DNA of 64,000 nt from Bacteroidota bacterium (GTDB taxonomy: Bacteria > Bacteroidota > Ignavibacteria > Kapaibacteriales > UBA2268): positions 1 to 64,000 of the forward strand of contig SCSM01000027.1 of the NCBI GenBank assembly GCA_004322215.1. The letters are read 5' to 3'. The translations under genes were made by a program, and so were the position numbers. Below are positions 53,875 to 62,424 of this stretch, in pieces. The notes under the pieces were generated by a model. The model was given only the letters and a program-made list of their open reading frames with translations. It was not told the origin of the DNA and did no database searches. Position 1 is the stretch's first letter. Every line of letters starts with the position of its first letter.

Positions 53875-56007
53875 ATGAAAAGTATGTTTGTAAAATTTCT
53901 TTTTTTCTTATCTATTACTTGTACCATTCCTTCCTTATATGCATATGAACAGTTAATCTTGACTGCACCTGATGATTCACAGGTAATTATTGAAAGGGAT
54001 GATTACGGTGTTCCGCATATAAAGGCGGATAACGAATCGGCACTTTTCTTCGGCGAAGGATTTGCTGTGGCTCAGGACAGAATCATTCAGCTCGAAATTT
54101 ACCGCCGTACCTGCACAGGCACTATGTCGGAAATAGGTTTATTACTTGGGAGAGATTATACGAACCAGGATAAAAATACACTTCAGAATTTTTATACTGC
54201 CGCCGAAAGAACTGATATATACAATAATTTGAGCCAGGAGGCAAAAACCTTCTTCCAATCTTATTCTGACGGTATTAACAGATTTCTCGATTCTATGGAA
54301 GCTAATCCCACTAAATATAAGGACCAGATAATTGCTCAATTTGAATCAATCGGTATGCAGCTTGAACACTGGAAACCGGAACACAGCATAGCTATTGCAC
54401 AATACCTTATTCGTCAGTTCGGGCAGTTTGGTGGCTATGAATTAAACAATTTGTACGAACTCCAGAATTATGGTCAGGACTTGTTTGACATTATAAATCC
54501 CATTAATGATACACTTGCATTTACGACAATACCACCCGATATAACATTAATTAAAAAGATTGAAACCGGAACAAATTATTATAATATTAAAATTGATAAG
54601 AAAATTCTCGATGACATAAAACTCCGTAAAGAAGAATTAAACAAATTCAAAGACGAATTGGGTATCCCGAAAACATTCGGAAGTTTTGCTGTATTGGCAA
54701 GAAATGAAAAAACCGGTGAAAACTGCTCGATGCTTCTCGGATGCCCGCAAATGGGAGCTCCGGGCATCGATGATTATTCAATAGTATGGGAGGTTGAGCT
54801 TTACTGCCCGACCTTGCATGTAGGCGGAATGATTACACCCGGTTTACCAGGAATCATTATCGGCAGAACAGAAGATTTTTGCTGGACATTTACAAGCGGA
54901 ATGAGCGATAACACCGATATTTTCATCGACTCTACCAAAGATAATTCTTTTTCTCAATATTGGTATAATGGCAACTGGAATGATTTCACTGTCATTAATG
55001 ATACAATCAAAGAATTAACTATGAGCGGGTATAATTATATCCCATTTACTCATTACCGCACAGTTCATGGTCCGGTTACAAGTCAGCAACTGAATGACCA
55101 TTATGTTTACTCAGAAAAAATGACTTTCTGGAATGAGGAATTGGGAATGTTATCTATGCTTTTGAAAATATACAAAGCAAAAGACATTCAGGAGTTTGAA
55201 AATGCCTTAAAACTGAATACAATGTCATTCAATATATTTTATACAGGTAAATCCAATAATATAAAATTCTGGCATTGCGGTAAATACCAGGATAGAAAAG
55301 ATGGTGTTGACCCCCGGCTGCCTCACAAAGGTGACGGCACCCAGGAATGGCAGGGCTTTATTCACTTCGATGATTTACCCCAGGATGCCAATCCTGCGCA
55401 AAACTATTATGTTAATTGGAATAACAAGCCCGTCAAGTGGTGGAACAATGGTGATAATATTCCATGGACAACAACGAACCATTTTGGAACAGTTGTTCTC
55501 GATATAGAAAACTATGTAAACCCGGCTTCTCCATTTACATTCGACAATTTAAAAATGGTTCCGAGAGAAATCAATGACCATGGCACTTACCAACAGGCAT
55601 TAAAGTTTACTGGCGATAGTGTTATCAGCGAAAATATACTACCCCCCGGTGAATCATATTTCACGGATATTAACGGCAATCCAGATGTTCACAATACTGA
55701 CCAATGGGATATGTTCAATAACTGGCAATTCAAGAGAATGATTTTCGGGCAGTTTCCACTTTCATTCAATGACAATGATAATGATTCCAATAATTTTACT
55801 ATATACCCTAATCCAATAAATGATAAATTAATTATTAAAACAAATAAAACAATAAATTCAAATTATGTAAATATTGAAATCTATAATTTACTTGGATTGA
55901 AAGTATTAGAAAACGATTACAAACCTGAAATTGATGTTAGCAATTTAATTAGTGGTGTTTATTTTCTGAGAATAGGAAACGATTATATTAAATTTATAAA
56001 ATTGTAA
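53875..56007 (+). CDS. Penicillin acylase-family protein with T9SS sorting domain
   Basis: The 710-aa product has a signal peptide (LFFLSITCTIPSLYA) and a penicillin-amidase-type Ntn-hydrolase body. The A-chain start is VIIERDDYGVPHIKADNESALFFGEGFAVAQDR. Ser270 in KTFGSFAVLAR stands where the B-chain nucleophile Ser normally follows Gly, though the usual next Asn is Phe. GLPGIIIGRTEDFCWTFTSGMSDNTD supplies the oxyanion region. The last ~70 residues (IYPNPINDKLIIKT ... SNLISGVYFLRIGNDYIKFIKL) are a T9SS type A signal. Family members cleave amide bonds of beta-lactams, acyl-homoserine lactones or peptides; substrate unknown. Autocatalytic processing would be required. Confidence 0.87.
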   Translation: MKSMFVKFLFFLSITCTIPSLYAYEQLILTAPDDSQVIIERDDYGVPHIKADNESALFFGEGFAVAQDRIIQLEIYRRTCTGTMSEIGLLLGRDYTNQDKNTLQNFYTAAERTDIYNNLSQEAKTFFQSYSDGINRFLDSMEANPTKYKDQIIAQFESIGMQLEHWKPEHSIAIAQYLIRQFGQFGGYELNNLYELQNYGQDLFDIINPINDTLAFTTIPPDITLIKKIETGTNYYNIKIDKKILDDIKLRKEELNKFKDELGIPKTFGSFAVLARNEKTGENCSMLLGCPQMGAPGIDDYSIVWEVELYCPTLHVGGMITPGLPGIIIGRTEDFCWTFTSGMSDNTDIFIDSTKDNSFSQYWYNGNWNDFTVINDTIKELTMSGYNYIPFTHYRTVHGPVTSQQLNDHYVYSEKMTFWNEELGMLSMLLKIYKAKDIQEFENALKLNTMSFNIFYTGKSNNIKFWHCGKYQDRKDGVDPRLPHKGDGTQEWQGFIHFDDLPQDANPAQNYYVNWNNKPVKWWNNGDNIPWTTTNHFGTVVLDIENYVNPASPFTFDNLKMVPREINDHGTYQQALKFTGDSVISENILPPGESYFTDINGNPDVHNTDQWDMFNNWQFKRMIFGQFPLSFNDNDNDSNNFTIYPNPINDKLIIKTNKTINSNYVNIEIYNLLGLKVLENDYKPEIDVSNLISGVYFLRIGNDYIKFIKL

Positions 56008-56063
56008 TTTATGGATAATAATATATTTTATAATCTATGTATTTAGTATTTTTGTCATTGGCT

Positions 56064-56396
56064 ATGGAAGACAAAGATTATATTGAATCAATCAAACTAA
56101 TCAAACAATATTTGACCGGGGAGGGTATAAATATTTCACGGTTTTACCTGTTTGGTTCAAGAGCAAGAGGTGATAACAAACCCGATAGTGATTACGATAT
56201 CTTGATTGTTATAGATAAAGATTTTAAAAATGGCGAAAAACGAAAATTATTAAGCAATATTTATAAATTTTTGATTGCAAATAATTCTAATTTGAATATT
56301 GACATTGTAATAAAACCTAAAGAATTTTTTGAATGGGAATCACAAAATCTCGGCTTCTTATCCTATACTGTAAGCAATGAAGGCATATTAGTATGA
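56064..56396 (+). CDS. MNT-type nucleotidyltransferase (MntA-like antitoxin)
   Basis: The frame extends to 56037, but the ATG at 56064 (MEDKDYIESIKL) is the likelier start, giving 110 aa. The minimal nucleotidyltransferase motif is FGSRARGDNKPDSDYDILIV (G-S...D-x-D), with a later acidic strand (LNIDIVIKP). In characterised HEPN/MNT modules the MNT protein AMPylates the HEPN toxin. It overlaps the HEPN gene by 4 bases (56393-56396). Confidence 0.87.
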   Translation: MEDKDYIESIKLIKQYLTGEGINISRFYLFGSRARGDNKPDSDYDILIVIDKDFKNGEKRKLLSNIYKFLIANNSNLNIDIVIKPKEFFEWESQNLGFLSYTVSNEGILV

Positions 56397-56797
56397 GAAA
56401 AATGTTTGCCTTTGAGTTATTGATGAAAAAAGCAAATGCTGACCTTAGAACTTCTAAGAAATTATTATATGATGTTGATCCAGACTTTGATATCATTTGT
56501 TTCCACTTACAACAATTTATAGAAAAATACCTTAAAGCATTTCTAATTTATAACAATATCGAACCCAAAAAAGTGCATAGTATTGAAATTTTACTTAACG
56601 ATTGTGCATCATTAGACAGTAGTTTTCAGAAATATTATGAAAGCGATTTCCTTGCACTTACCGATTGCAGTGTATTAATAAGATATGATGAATTAGAAGA
56701 TGTTGACAGAAAGTTTCTAGAAGGTGCATTAGTTGTTATTGAAGAACTAAAGAGATTCATTGAATCGAAGATTAAAATTACAGAAGGTCTTTTTTAG
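56393..56797 (+). CDS. HEPN-domain protein (HepT-like toxin)
   Basis: The 134-aa all-helical protein has the HEPN pattern ICFHLQQFIEKYLKAFLIYNNIEPKKVHSIEILLNDC and, later, LIRYDELEDVD. HEPN proteins are RNases when they carry R-x4-6-H; here that motif is not clear, and RYDE stands in its place, so activity is uncertain. It overlaps the MNT gene by 4 bases, so it is the toxin partner of a type VII (HEPN/MNT) module. Confidence 0.83.
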   Translation: MRKMFAFELLMKKANADLRTSKKLLYDVDPDFDIICFHLQQFIEKYLKAFLIYNNIEPKKVHSIEILLNDCASLDSSFQKYYESDFLALTDCSVLIRYDELEDVDRKFLEGALVVIEELKRFIESKIKITEGLF

Positions 56798-57093
56798 TTA
56801 TTAACCTTTTTTTAGTTTTCTTCATTATTTAATACGACATCCAAAATTATCCTCAAGAAAGATAATTCGTTTTGTTGGTATTGGCAATGAATTCCTCATC
56901 AATCACATAATGACAACAAATATTTTATTATTAAGAAATCTTTGTAATATGGTTAAAACAGTTTAATCTGCAGTTCTGGCTTTATTATCCCATATTTTTT
57001 TACTTAATTTGAAACAAAATTGAAAAATTTGCATTTATTATCTTTAGTAGCAGGAGCTATTTGTAATTTTGATTGATATATTGAATAAATTTA

Positions 57094-57654
57094 ATGATTA
57101 ACAGCTATCAAAATACACCTGACTCTGAATTGTACAGATTACTCAGCGGCAGCAATCAGGAAAAGGAAATGTCATTCAGGGAAATTTATAAGCGTCATTC
57201 CCAAAATGTTTACGCTTATTGCAGAAGAGTGGTCGGGAACAAAGATGTAGCTGAGGATTTGTTCCAGGAAACTTTTCTGCGGCTCCTGCAAAGTGCCGAT
57301 GCAAATAAGGAAATGGTTAATCTTTCGGGATATATAATAAAAATTGCAAGAAATCTTTGCCTTAAACACAAATCCAGCCAGGAAGAATTTGTTTCGCTGG
57401 AAGATTTTGAGATAAAAGTAGAAGATAATACGCTCGAAAGAACCGAAATTACAAATGTTATCACTATGGCTCTCGAGCTTTTGGGCGATGAATACAGGGA
57501 AGCACTCGTTCTGCAAATATACAACGAGCTTTCATACAATGAAATTGCAGAGATTCAGGGTGTCCCTCTTACGACTGTCAGAAACCGGATTGTCAGGGCA
57601 AAACAAAAGCTCAGAGAGATAGTACAGCCCTATTTGGCTGATAATAAGAATTAA
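57094..57654 (+). CDS. ECF-type RNA polymerase sigma factor
   Basis: The 186-aa protein has sigma region 2 (EMSFREIYKRHSQNVYAYCRRVVGNKDVAEDLFQETFLRLLQ) and region 4 (LLGDEYREALVLQIYNELSYNEIAEIQGVPLTTVRNRIVRAKQKLREIV), without regions 1 and 3, as in ECF factors. It is followed 22 bases later by the anti-sigma-like gene, then by a lipoprotein and a T9SS surface protein, so it probably controls this envelope operon and perhaps itself. The 296 bases upstream hold no clear gene. Confidence 0.93.
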   Translation: MINSYQNTPDSELYRLLSGSNQEKEMSFREIYKRHSQNVYAYCRRVVGNKDVAEDLFQETFLRLLQSADANKEMVNLSGYIIKIARNLCLKHKSSQEEFVSLEDFEIKVEDNTLERTEITNVITMALELLGDEYREALVLQIYNELSYNEIAEIQGVPLTTVRNRIVRAKQKLREIVQPYLADNKN

Positions 57655-57676
57655 GAAAGCAATGGAGGATGATAAA

Positions 57677-58948
57677 ATGGAAACAATAAGCAATAATTCA
57701 CTCTCGGACCTGATATACCTTTTCCTCGATGGAGAAGCCGACAGCACACAACAGCAGGTGCTTTTCAAATCGCTTGCCGATAATCCCGAGCTGCAGTCGG
57801 AGTTTCAGGATGCGGTAACTCTTAATAAATCCTTGTCGGTTGATTCTAAGAATCTCGTACCGTCAAATGACCTTACTAATAATCTTATGGTAAGAGCAGG
57901 ATTTGAATCAGGAGCAGCCGGCTCGGGCGGAGCCGGTTTAGTTGCTGAACAGGCAAGGAACACTTTCCTTACCGGATTAATCGGTAAAATCAAGACCTCC
58001 ATCATTCCTGCGTCAATTGGCTCTATCATTACAGCAGCTTTGCTGACTACAGGGATGTATCTACTGGATATTGATTTCCATTCAGAAAGGGATGCGGCGT
58101 TGAATCAGGGAGGATTACAAAAACAAGCAGTTACACGTATAGAAAGTCAGGTACCTATCGTTAAATCAGAATCAGTTCAAAGCATCAATAAGTCAAGTCA
58201 TCCGGCAAATGTAGTAAGAAGAAATGTTATTCCAGTTTTTGCTGTCAATACACAGAAAGAGCAAATAAATAAAGTAGAATCCGTTTCAGAAAATACCATT
58301 GAACAGCAAGAAAATATACCTTTAATAATTATACCGGAAATACATCCCTCAGATTTGGTTCAAATGAAAGAAAAACCGGAACTGAAATACCAAACGAATG
58401 ATTTCACTCAATTAAATGTTCCGCCAAATGAAGGTTTTGGTGATTTGTCCATTCCTTCAAATCTTGGGTTTCTAATAGAAGCAAAAGGAATTAATAATAT
58501 TGCTTTTATGCATCCCAGGAAAATGGATGAATCGAAGGTATTCCTTAATAATGCTGCGATGGACTTATATTACAAATTATCTGATAATGATTATCTTGGA
58601 TTCTTTCTCAGTAATGAAACTTTCCAAATGTATAAAGTCATTTCTGATTCGGCAGGAACAAATTTCCTGAGTAATCCTAACCTCGTTTGTTATGGTATAA
58701 ATTACAAGAAAATTTCTGACAAGTTGGATTTCCTTGGTAATCTTCAGCTCTTTGGTGAATTTTCAGGAGCATATTCACAATGGGGACCTGTCGGAAAGGT
58801 TTTCATTGGCACATATTATAATCCGGAAGATAGATTTACTTTTGGTTTAGGTGTCGAAGGTACATTACTATATATATATGATACACCCGGAAATACAAGA
58901 TGGACAGGGAAAATGGCATTGGTTTATAGTTTCGGTTATAACTTCTGA
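57677..58948 (+). CDS. Anti-sigma-like membrane protein with long beta-rich C-domain
   Basis: The ATG at 57677 is chosen because GGAGG lies 7-8 bases upstream; the longer frame starts within that box. In the 423-aa product, residues 1-75 resemble the cytoplasmic anti-sigma helices (LSDLIYLFLDGEADSTQQQVLFKSLADNPELQSEF). One membrane helix follows (about 107-131, SIIPASIGSIITAALLTTGMYLL), then a ~120-residue polar linker. The final ~170 residues are beta-strand-like, ending FTFGLGVEGTLLYIYDT and MALVYSFGYNF with a terminal Phe, as in outer-membrane barrels. It would hold the ECF factor at the inner membrane; the outer domain is unexplained. Confidence 0.72.
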   Translation: METISNNSLSDLIYLFLDGEADSTQQQVLFKSLADNPELQSEFQDAVTLNKSLSVDSKNLVPSNDLTNNLMVRAGFESGAAGSGGAGLVAEQARNTFLTGLIGKIKTSIIPASIGSIITAALLTTGMYLLDIDFHSERDAALNQGGLQKQAVTRIESQVPIVKSESVQSINKSSHPANVVRRNVIPVFAVNTQKEQINKVESVSENTIEQQENIPLIIIPEIHPSDLVQMKEKPELKYQTNDFTQLNVPPNEGFGDLSIPSNLGFLIEAKGINNIAFMHPRKMDESKVFLNNAAMDLYYKLSDNDYLGFFLSNETFQMYKVISDSAGTNFLSNPNLVCYGINYKKISDKLDFLGNLQLFGEFSGAYSQWGPVGKVFIGTYYNPEDRFTFGLGVEGTLLYIYDTPGNTRWTGKMALVYSFGYNF

Positions 58949-58964
58949 AATAAGAAAGAAAAAA

Positions 58965-59669
58965 ATGAAAAAAATAGTAATTCTAACGGAAATATTTGTA
59001 CTGGTTGCCCTATCATATATGATACAATCATGTGAAAAGGGAATATTAAACCCATATATCCCCAAAGAGGCGACAAATAGCATAATTGATTCGGGTTATT
59101 ATCCAAATGTTCCGGGATGTTACTGGAGATATAATATAATACTCTCCGATTCAATTCCATTAGTAATTGATTCTGTCGAAGTAAGACTTGTTAAAAATGA
59201 AACTCTTCCGGATAGCGGCAAGTTTCTTACATATAATTATTATCATTTCAAGTTCGGTGATATTTATTCAACTTATGAAACATTAAAGAAAGATTCTGTT
59301 ATAAGATATAATAATCCCAGTATTCCTTATAAGTCATTCTTGTTGCTCCCTTTTAATCTCGGGCAAAATATCGTCGAAACATTTAATGATACTACATATA
59401 ATACTGAAAACATTACCATTCAGATGACTGTCGAAAGTTATGATAGTATATTTGTTAAGGCGGGAAGATTTAAGGCATACAAGGCAGTAACAACAATAAC
59501 CTACGAAAGGCAAGGTACAGCACCATACTATACCAGGGAGAATTTGTACTTTGTTCCTTATATAGGTTTCATAAAAATTGAAAATGAATTTTGGGACGAT
59601 AATTATCGCAAATATATTTCTAAGGAAGTTTGGGAAATGACGGACTATAAAATTCTTAAAAAAATATAA
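58965..59669 (+). CDS. Lipoprotein of unknown function
   Basis: The ATG at 58965 begins MKKIVILTEIFVLVALSYMIQSCEKG, a lipoprotein signal with Cys23; the 38 codons upstream lie inside the previous gene and are rejected. The 234-aa product has beta-sandwich-like sequence (SGYYPNVPGCYWRYNIILSDSIPLVIDSVEVRLV; TVESYDSIFVKAGRFKAYKAVTTITYER). The pattern W.Y....G....F.(A/T)YK suggests the lipocalin-like or DUF families of Bacteroidota lipoproteins. It is the third gene of the ECF operon, 16 bases after the anti-sigma gene. Confidence 0.77.
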   Translation: MKKIVILTEIFVLVALSYMIQSCEKGILNPYIPKEATNSIIDSGYYPNVPGCYWRYNIILSDSIPLVIDSVEVRLVKNETLPDSGKFLTYNYYHFKFGDIYSTYETLKKDSVIRYNNPSIPYKSFLLLPFNLGQNIVETFNDTTYNTENITIQMTVESYDSIFVKAGRFKAYKAVTTITYERQGTAPYYTRENLYFVPYIGFIKIENEFWDDNYRKYISKEVWEMTDYKILKKI

Positions 59670-59771
59670 TAATTATTGATTTTAAAAAATTGAATCCGGA
59701 TTTATAAATATATTTATAACAATTAGTAAAAATTTTGTATAATTTAATAACGATTTATTAAGGAGGAAGAA

Positions 59772-62300
59772 ATGAAGCATTTTACTAACAAAACAAGAGC
59801 AGTAATAGGTTTAGTGCTGTTCATGTTTATTCTGCCGCTAATTGCATCTGCACAAAACGGTCAGCATATTTACTTCAAAGAGCCGTATGTTGAACTAAAA
59901 GCAGTAGCAGGAGATTCTCTCTTCTACAAAGCAGAAGCAATGACAGATTATAACGACGAAATCAGGTACTCAATTGAGTTTGGTGACAAAGGAATGACTA
60001 TTGATGAGGTTACCGGCGAGTTCAGTTGGCTCAATACCCAACCTGGCTTGTACAGGGTAGCAATAAAGGCAAAACTCCTGAATCATCCAGAGGAAGAAGC
60101 TTACCTGAGCATGGTTATTATTATAATGGAAAAGGGAGCGGAACCATGTGCCTATATCAAAGGTACGGTGCTGCTCAAAAACGGTGACCCTTACGTCGGT
60201 GCTTATGTTTCTGTTATGCCGGTAAAGGATTCGTCTAACTATGGATACTATCCCGGAACAACAACTGACGACAACGGTTATTTCGAATTAAATCTGCCCA
60301 AGGGGAGTTATTATCTTGGTGTCGGGGGAATGAACGGCTCATATATTTGGTATCCCGGGACTCAGGACTTTAACCAGGCAACTATCATTACTCTCGAATG
60401 TGAACAAACGGAAACCATAACCTTTACAATTGATGAAGAGCTTTTCGATTATGTTTATTTTATGACTTATCCCGATTATATCGGTTTTCTAAATGAAAAA
60501 TATACTTATAAAGCAGAAGCCGTATCGATGATGGGAAAAGAAATGCGTTATAAGCTGGACGATGGTCCGCAAGGCATGACAATAGACAACACAACCGGTT
60601 TACTTGAATGGACTCCTACTGAAAAGGGTGAATTCAGTGTTTCCATCACTGCTTATGCTGTTGACAATGAGGAAGTGAATGCAAACCAGATGTGGACGAT
60701 TTATGTCGTTGATTCACTCGAAAAGCCATGTGCTTATATTAATGGCACAGTTAAAGACAAAGACGACAATCCTATCGAAGGTGCTTTTGTTTATGCTTAT
60801 GCTGCTTATGATTCTACCTGGGAGCGTAATGGTAAATTTAACTCATTCTTCGAGGGCTTTACAGATAAAGATGGGAATTATTCAATTAATCTTGTCAGTG
60901 GCGACTATTATGTAGTAGCACAGGGATATGATTTCAGTCCTGTTTACTATGAAAACACACAGGATTATAACCAGGCAAAAATTCTCACGGTAGAATGTAA
61001 CAATACTTATACAGTCAATTTTGAAGTAGAAAAATACAGACAACCGACATACTATACAGTTGAAGGAACTGTTACTTCTGAAAAAGACGGTTCCCCTGTT
61101 GATGCAATCGTACAGTTCATTCCCGAAGATGAATCATACAGGGATTCATTGTGGTGCCCGAACGGATATAAGTTTGAAACCTATACGGACTCTGAAGGCA
61201 AGTATCAAATTCAGCTTCCCGACAATATGAAATACTATGCAATGGCGGCAGCAATCAGCGATGAGTATCTGCCCGAATTCTATAACAATGTAAGAAGCAT
61301 AACCGATGCAACTAAGCTCGAATTGACAGATAACCTGACAGCCATAGACTTTACATTACCTGCAAGACCTGTGTTCAATAACGGTTTACACGGATTTGTG
61401 AGGGATTCTGCCGGTGATGCCGTAACTGCAATGGTTACTGCTTATCCGTTTGACAATCTCGACCCGTCGAATCTTATGCCAAGGTCGGTTATTACTGATT
61501 CAAGCAACCCCGGTAAATTCACAATTACCAATCTTGTTCCCGGGCGTTATGTACTATTCGCCATACCAATGGAGAAAAAGGTAGCCCCCGGATTCTATTT
61601 AGATGGTGATTTTGCTACCTGGGATTGGGAGAAAGCAACCAAGATTAATGTTCCAGCAGATGGTATGCTCGATTATGAGCATGTAATAATGCTTCAGAAT
61701 ATGGATTACCTTGTTTTTGGTGCTGCAAAACTCGATGGATATGTGTATGAGGAAGTTACTGGAGCAAAGAGAAATGGTCAGATTCAGGGTTCCAAACCGC
61801 TCTCCGGGGTGTCTATAACTGTTGTGGACAATAGCGGAAAGAGCCTGGACAATTCATTATCGGACCAAAACGGTTATTACAGTTTAGATAAAATCGGTGT
61901 CGGTGCATACAAGATTATTTACAGCAAAGTCGGCTATGGCACTTATGAGACAGAATTGAACTTTGATGCAAAAGAAAATTCACGCCAAAACAAGAACATT
62001 ACGCTGATGCCTAAAACCACGACAGGTGTTTATGATGTTATAGTTAATCCGTGGGATATCGAAGTATATCCTCAGCCGGCAACCGACAGAGTTGAACTCA
62101 GGTTCAGTGCTACGGAGGGCAATGCAACCGTTACAATAACCAATGTTCTCGGTGGATTGACAATGAGTAAACAATTCAGGGTTGAAGGAGGAAATTCGAA
62201 ATTAAATCTCGATGTTTCCACACTTGCTTCCGGTGCGTATTTCATTACCATCAATGGTAACGGAACACCGAAGCATGCATTACTGAATATAGCGAGATAA
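59772..62300 (+). CDS. Large surface protein: Ig-like and carboxypeptidase-regulatory-like domains, T9SS signal
   Basis: An AAGGAGG box ends 7 bases before the ATG. The 842-aa product has a signal peptide (IGLVLFMFILPLIASAQ). Two putative Ig (He_PIG-type) domains follow (GMTIDEVTGEFSWLNTQPGLYRVAI; GMTIDNTTGLLEWTPTEKGEFSVSI), interleaved with carboxypeptidase-regulatory/SdrD-like domains (CAYIKGTVLLKNGDPYVGAYVSV; CAYINGTVKDKDDNPIEGAFVYA; KPLSGVSITVVDNSGKSLDNSL). The C-terminus (VYPQPATDRVELRF ... STLASGAYFITINGNGTPKHALLNIAR) is a T9SS type A signal. It is the last gene of the ECF operon and ends in a terminator. Confidence 0.88.
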   Translation: MKHFTNKTRAVIGLVLFMFILPLIASAQNGQHIYFKEPYVELKAVAGDSLFYKAEAMTDYNDEIRYSIEFGDKGMTIDEVTGEFSWLNTQPGLYRVAIKAKLLNHPEEEAYLSMVIIIMEKGAEPCAYIKGTVLLKNGDPYVGAYVSVMPVKDSSNYGYYPGTTTDDNGYFELNLPKGSYYLGVGGMNGSYIWYPGTQDFNQATIITLECEQTETITFTIDEELFDYVYFMTYPDYIGFLNEKYTYKAEAVSMMGKEMRYKLDDGPQGMTIDNTTGLLEWTPTEKGEFSVSITAYAVDNEEVNANQMWTIYVVDSLEKPCAYINGTVKDKDDNPIEGAFVYAYAAYDSTWERNGKFNSFFEGFTDKDGNYSINLVSGDYYVVAQGYDFSPVYYENTQDYNQAKILTVECNNTYTVNFEVEKYRQPTYYTVEGTVTSEKDGSPVDAIVQFIPEDESYRDSLWCPNGYKFETYTDSEGKYQIQLPDNMKYYAMAAAISDEYLPEFYNNVRSITDATKLELTDNLTAIDFTLPARPVFNNGLHGFVRDSAGDAVTAMVTAYPFDNLDPSNLMPRSVITDSSNPGKFTITNLVPGRYVLFAIPMEKKVAPGFYLDGDFATWDWEKATKINVPADGMLDYEHVIMLQNMDYLVFGAAKLDGYVYEEVTGAKRNGQIQGSKPLSGVSITVVDNSGKSLDNSLSDQNGYYSLDKIGVGAYKIIYSKVGYGTYETELNFDAKENSRQNKNITLMPKTTTGVYDVIVNPWDIEVYPQPATDRVELRFSATEGNATVTITNVLGGLTMSKQFRVEGGNSKLNLDVSTLASGAYFITINGNGTPKHALLNIAR

Positions 62301-62324
62301 GAGTTGGAATAATTAATGATTAAG

Positions 62325-62352
62325 AGGCTGTCTTTTAGGCAGCCTTTTTTTA
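62325..62352 (+). terminator. Rho-independent terminator of the ECF operon
   Basis: AGGCTG pairs with CAGCCT (can extend with a G-T wobble) and is followed by eight Ts, 25 bases after the T9SS gene stop. Confidence 0.84.
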
Positions 62353-62424
62353 TTTTAAATATAAAGATAATTTGAATTAATTTTGCAATAATTTGTATTA
62401 TTTAATTTCCAATTATTATTTTTT

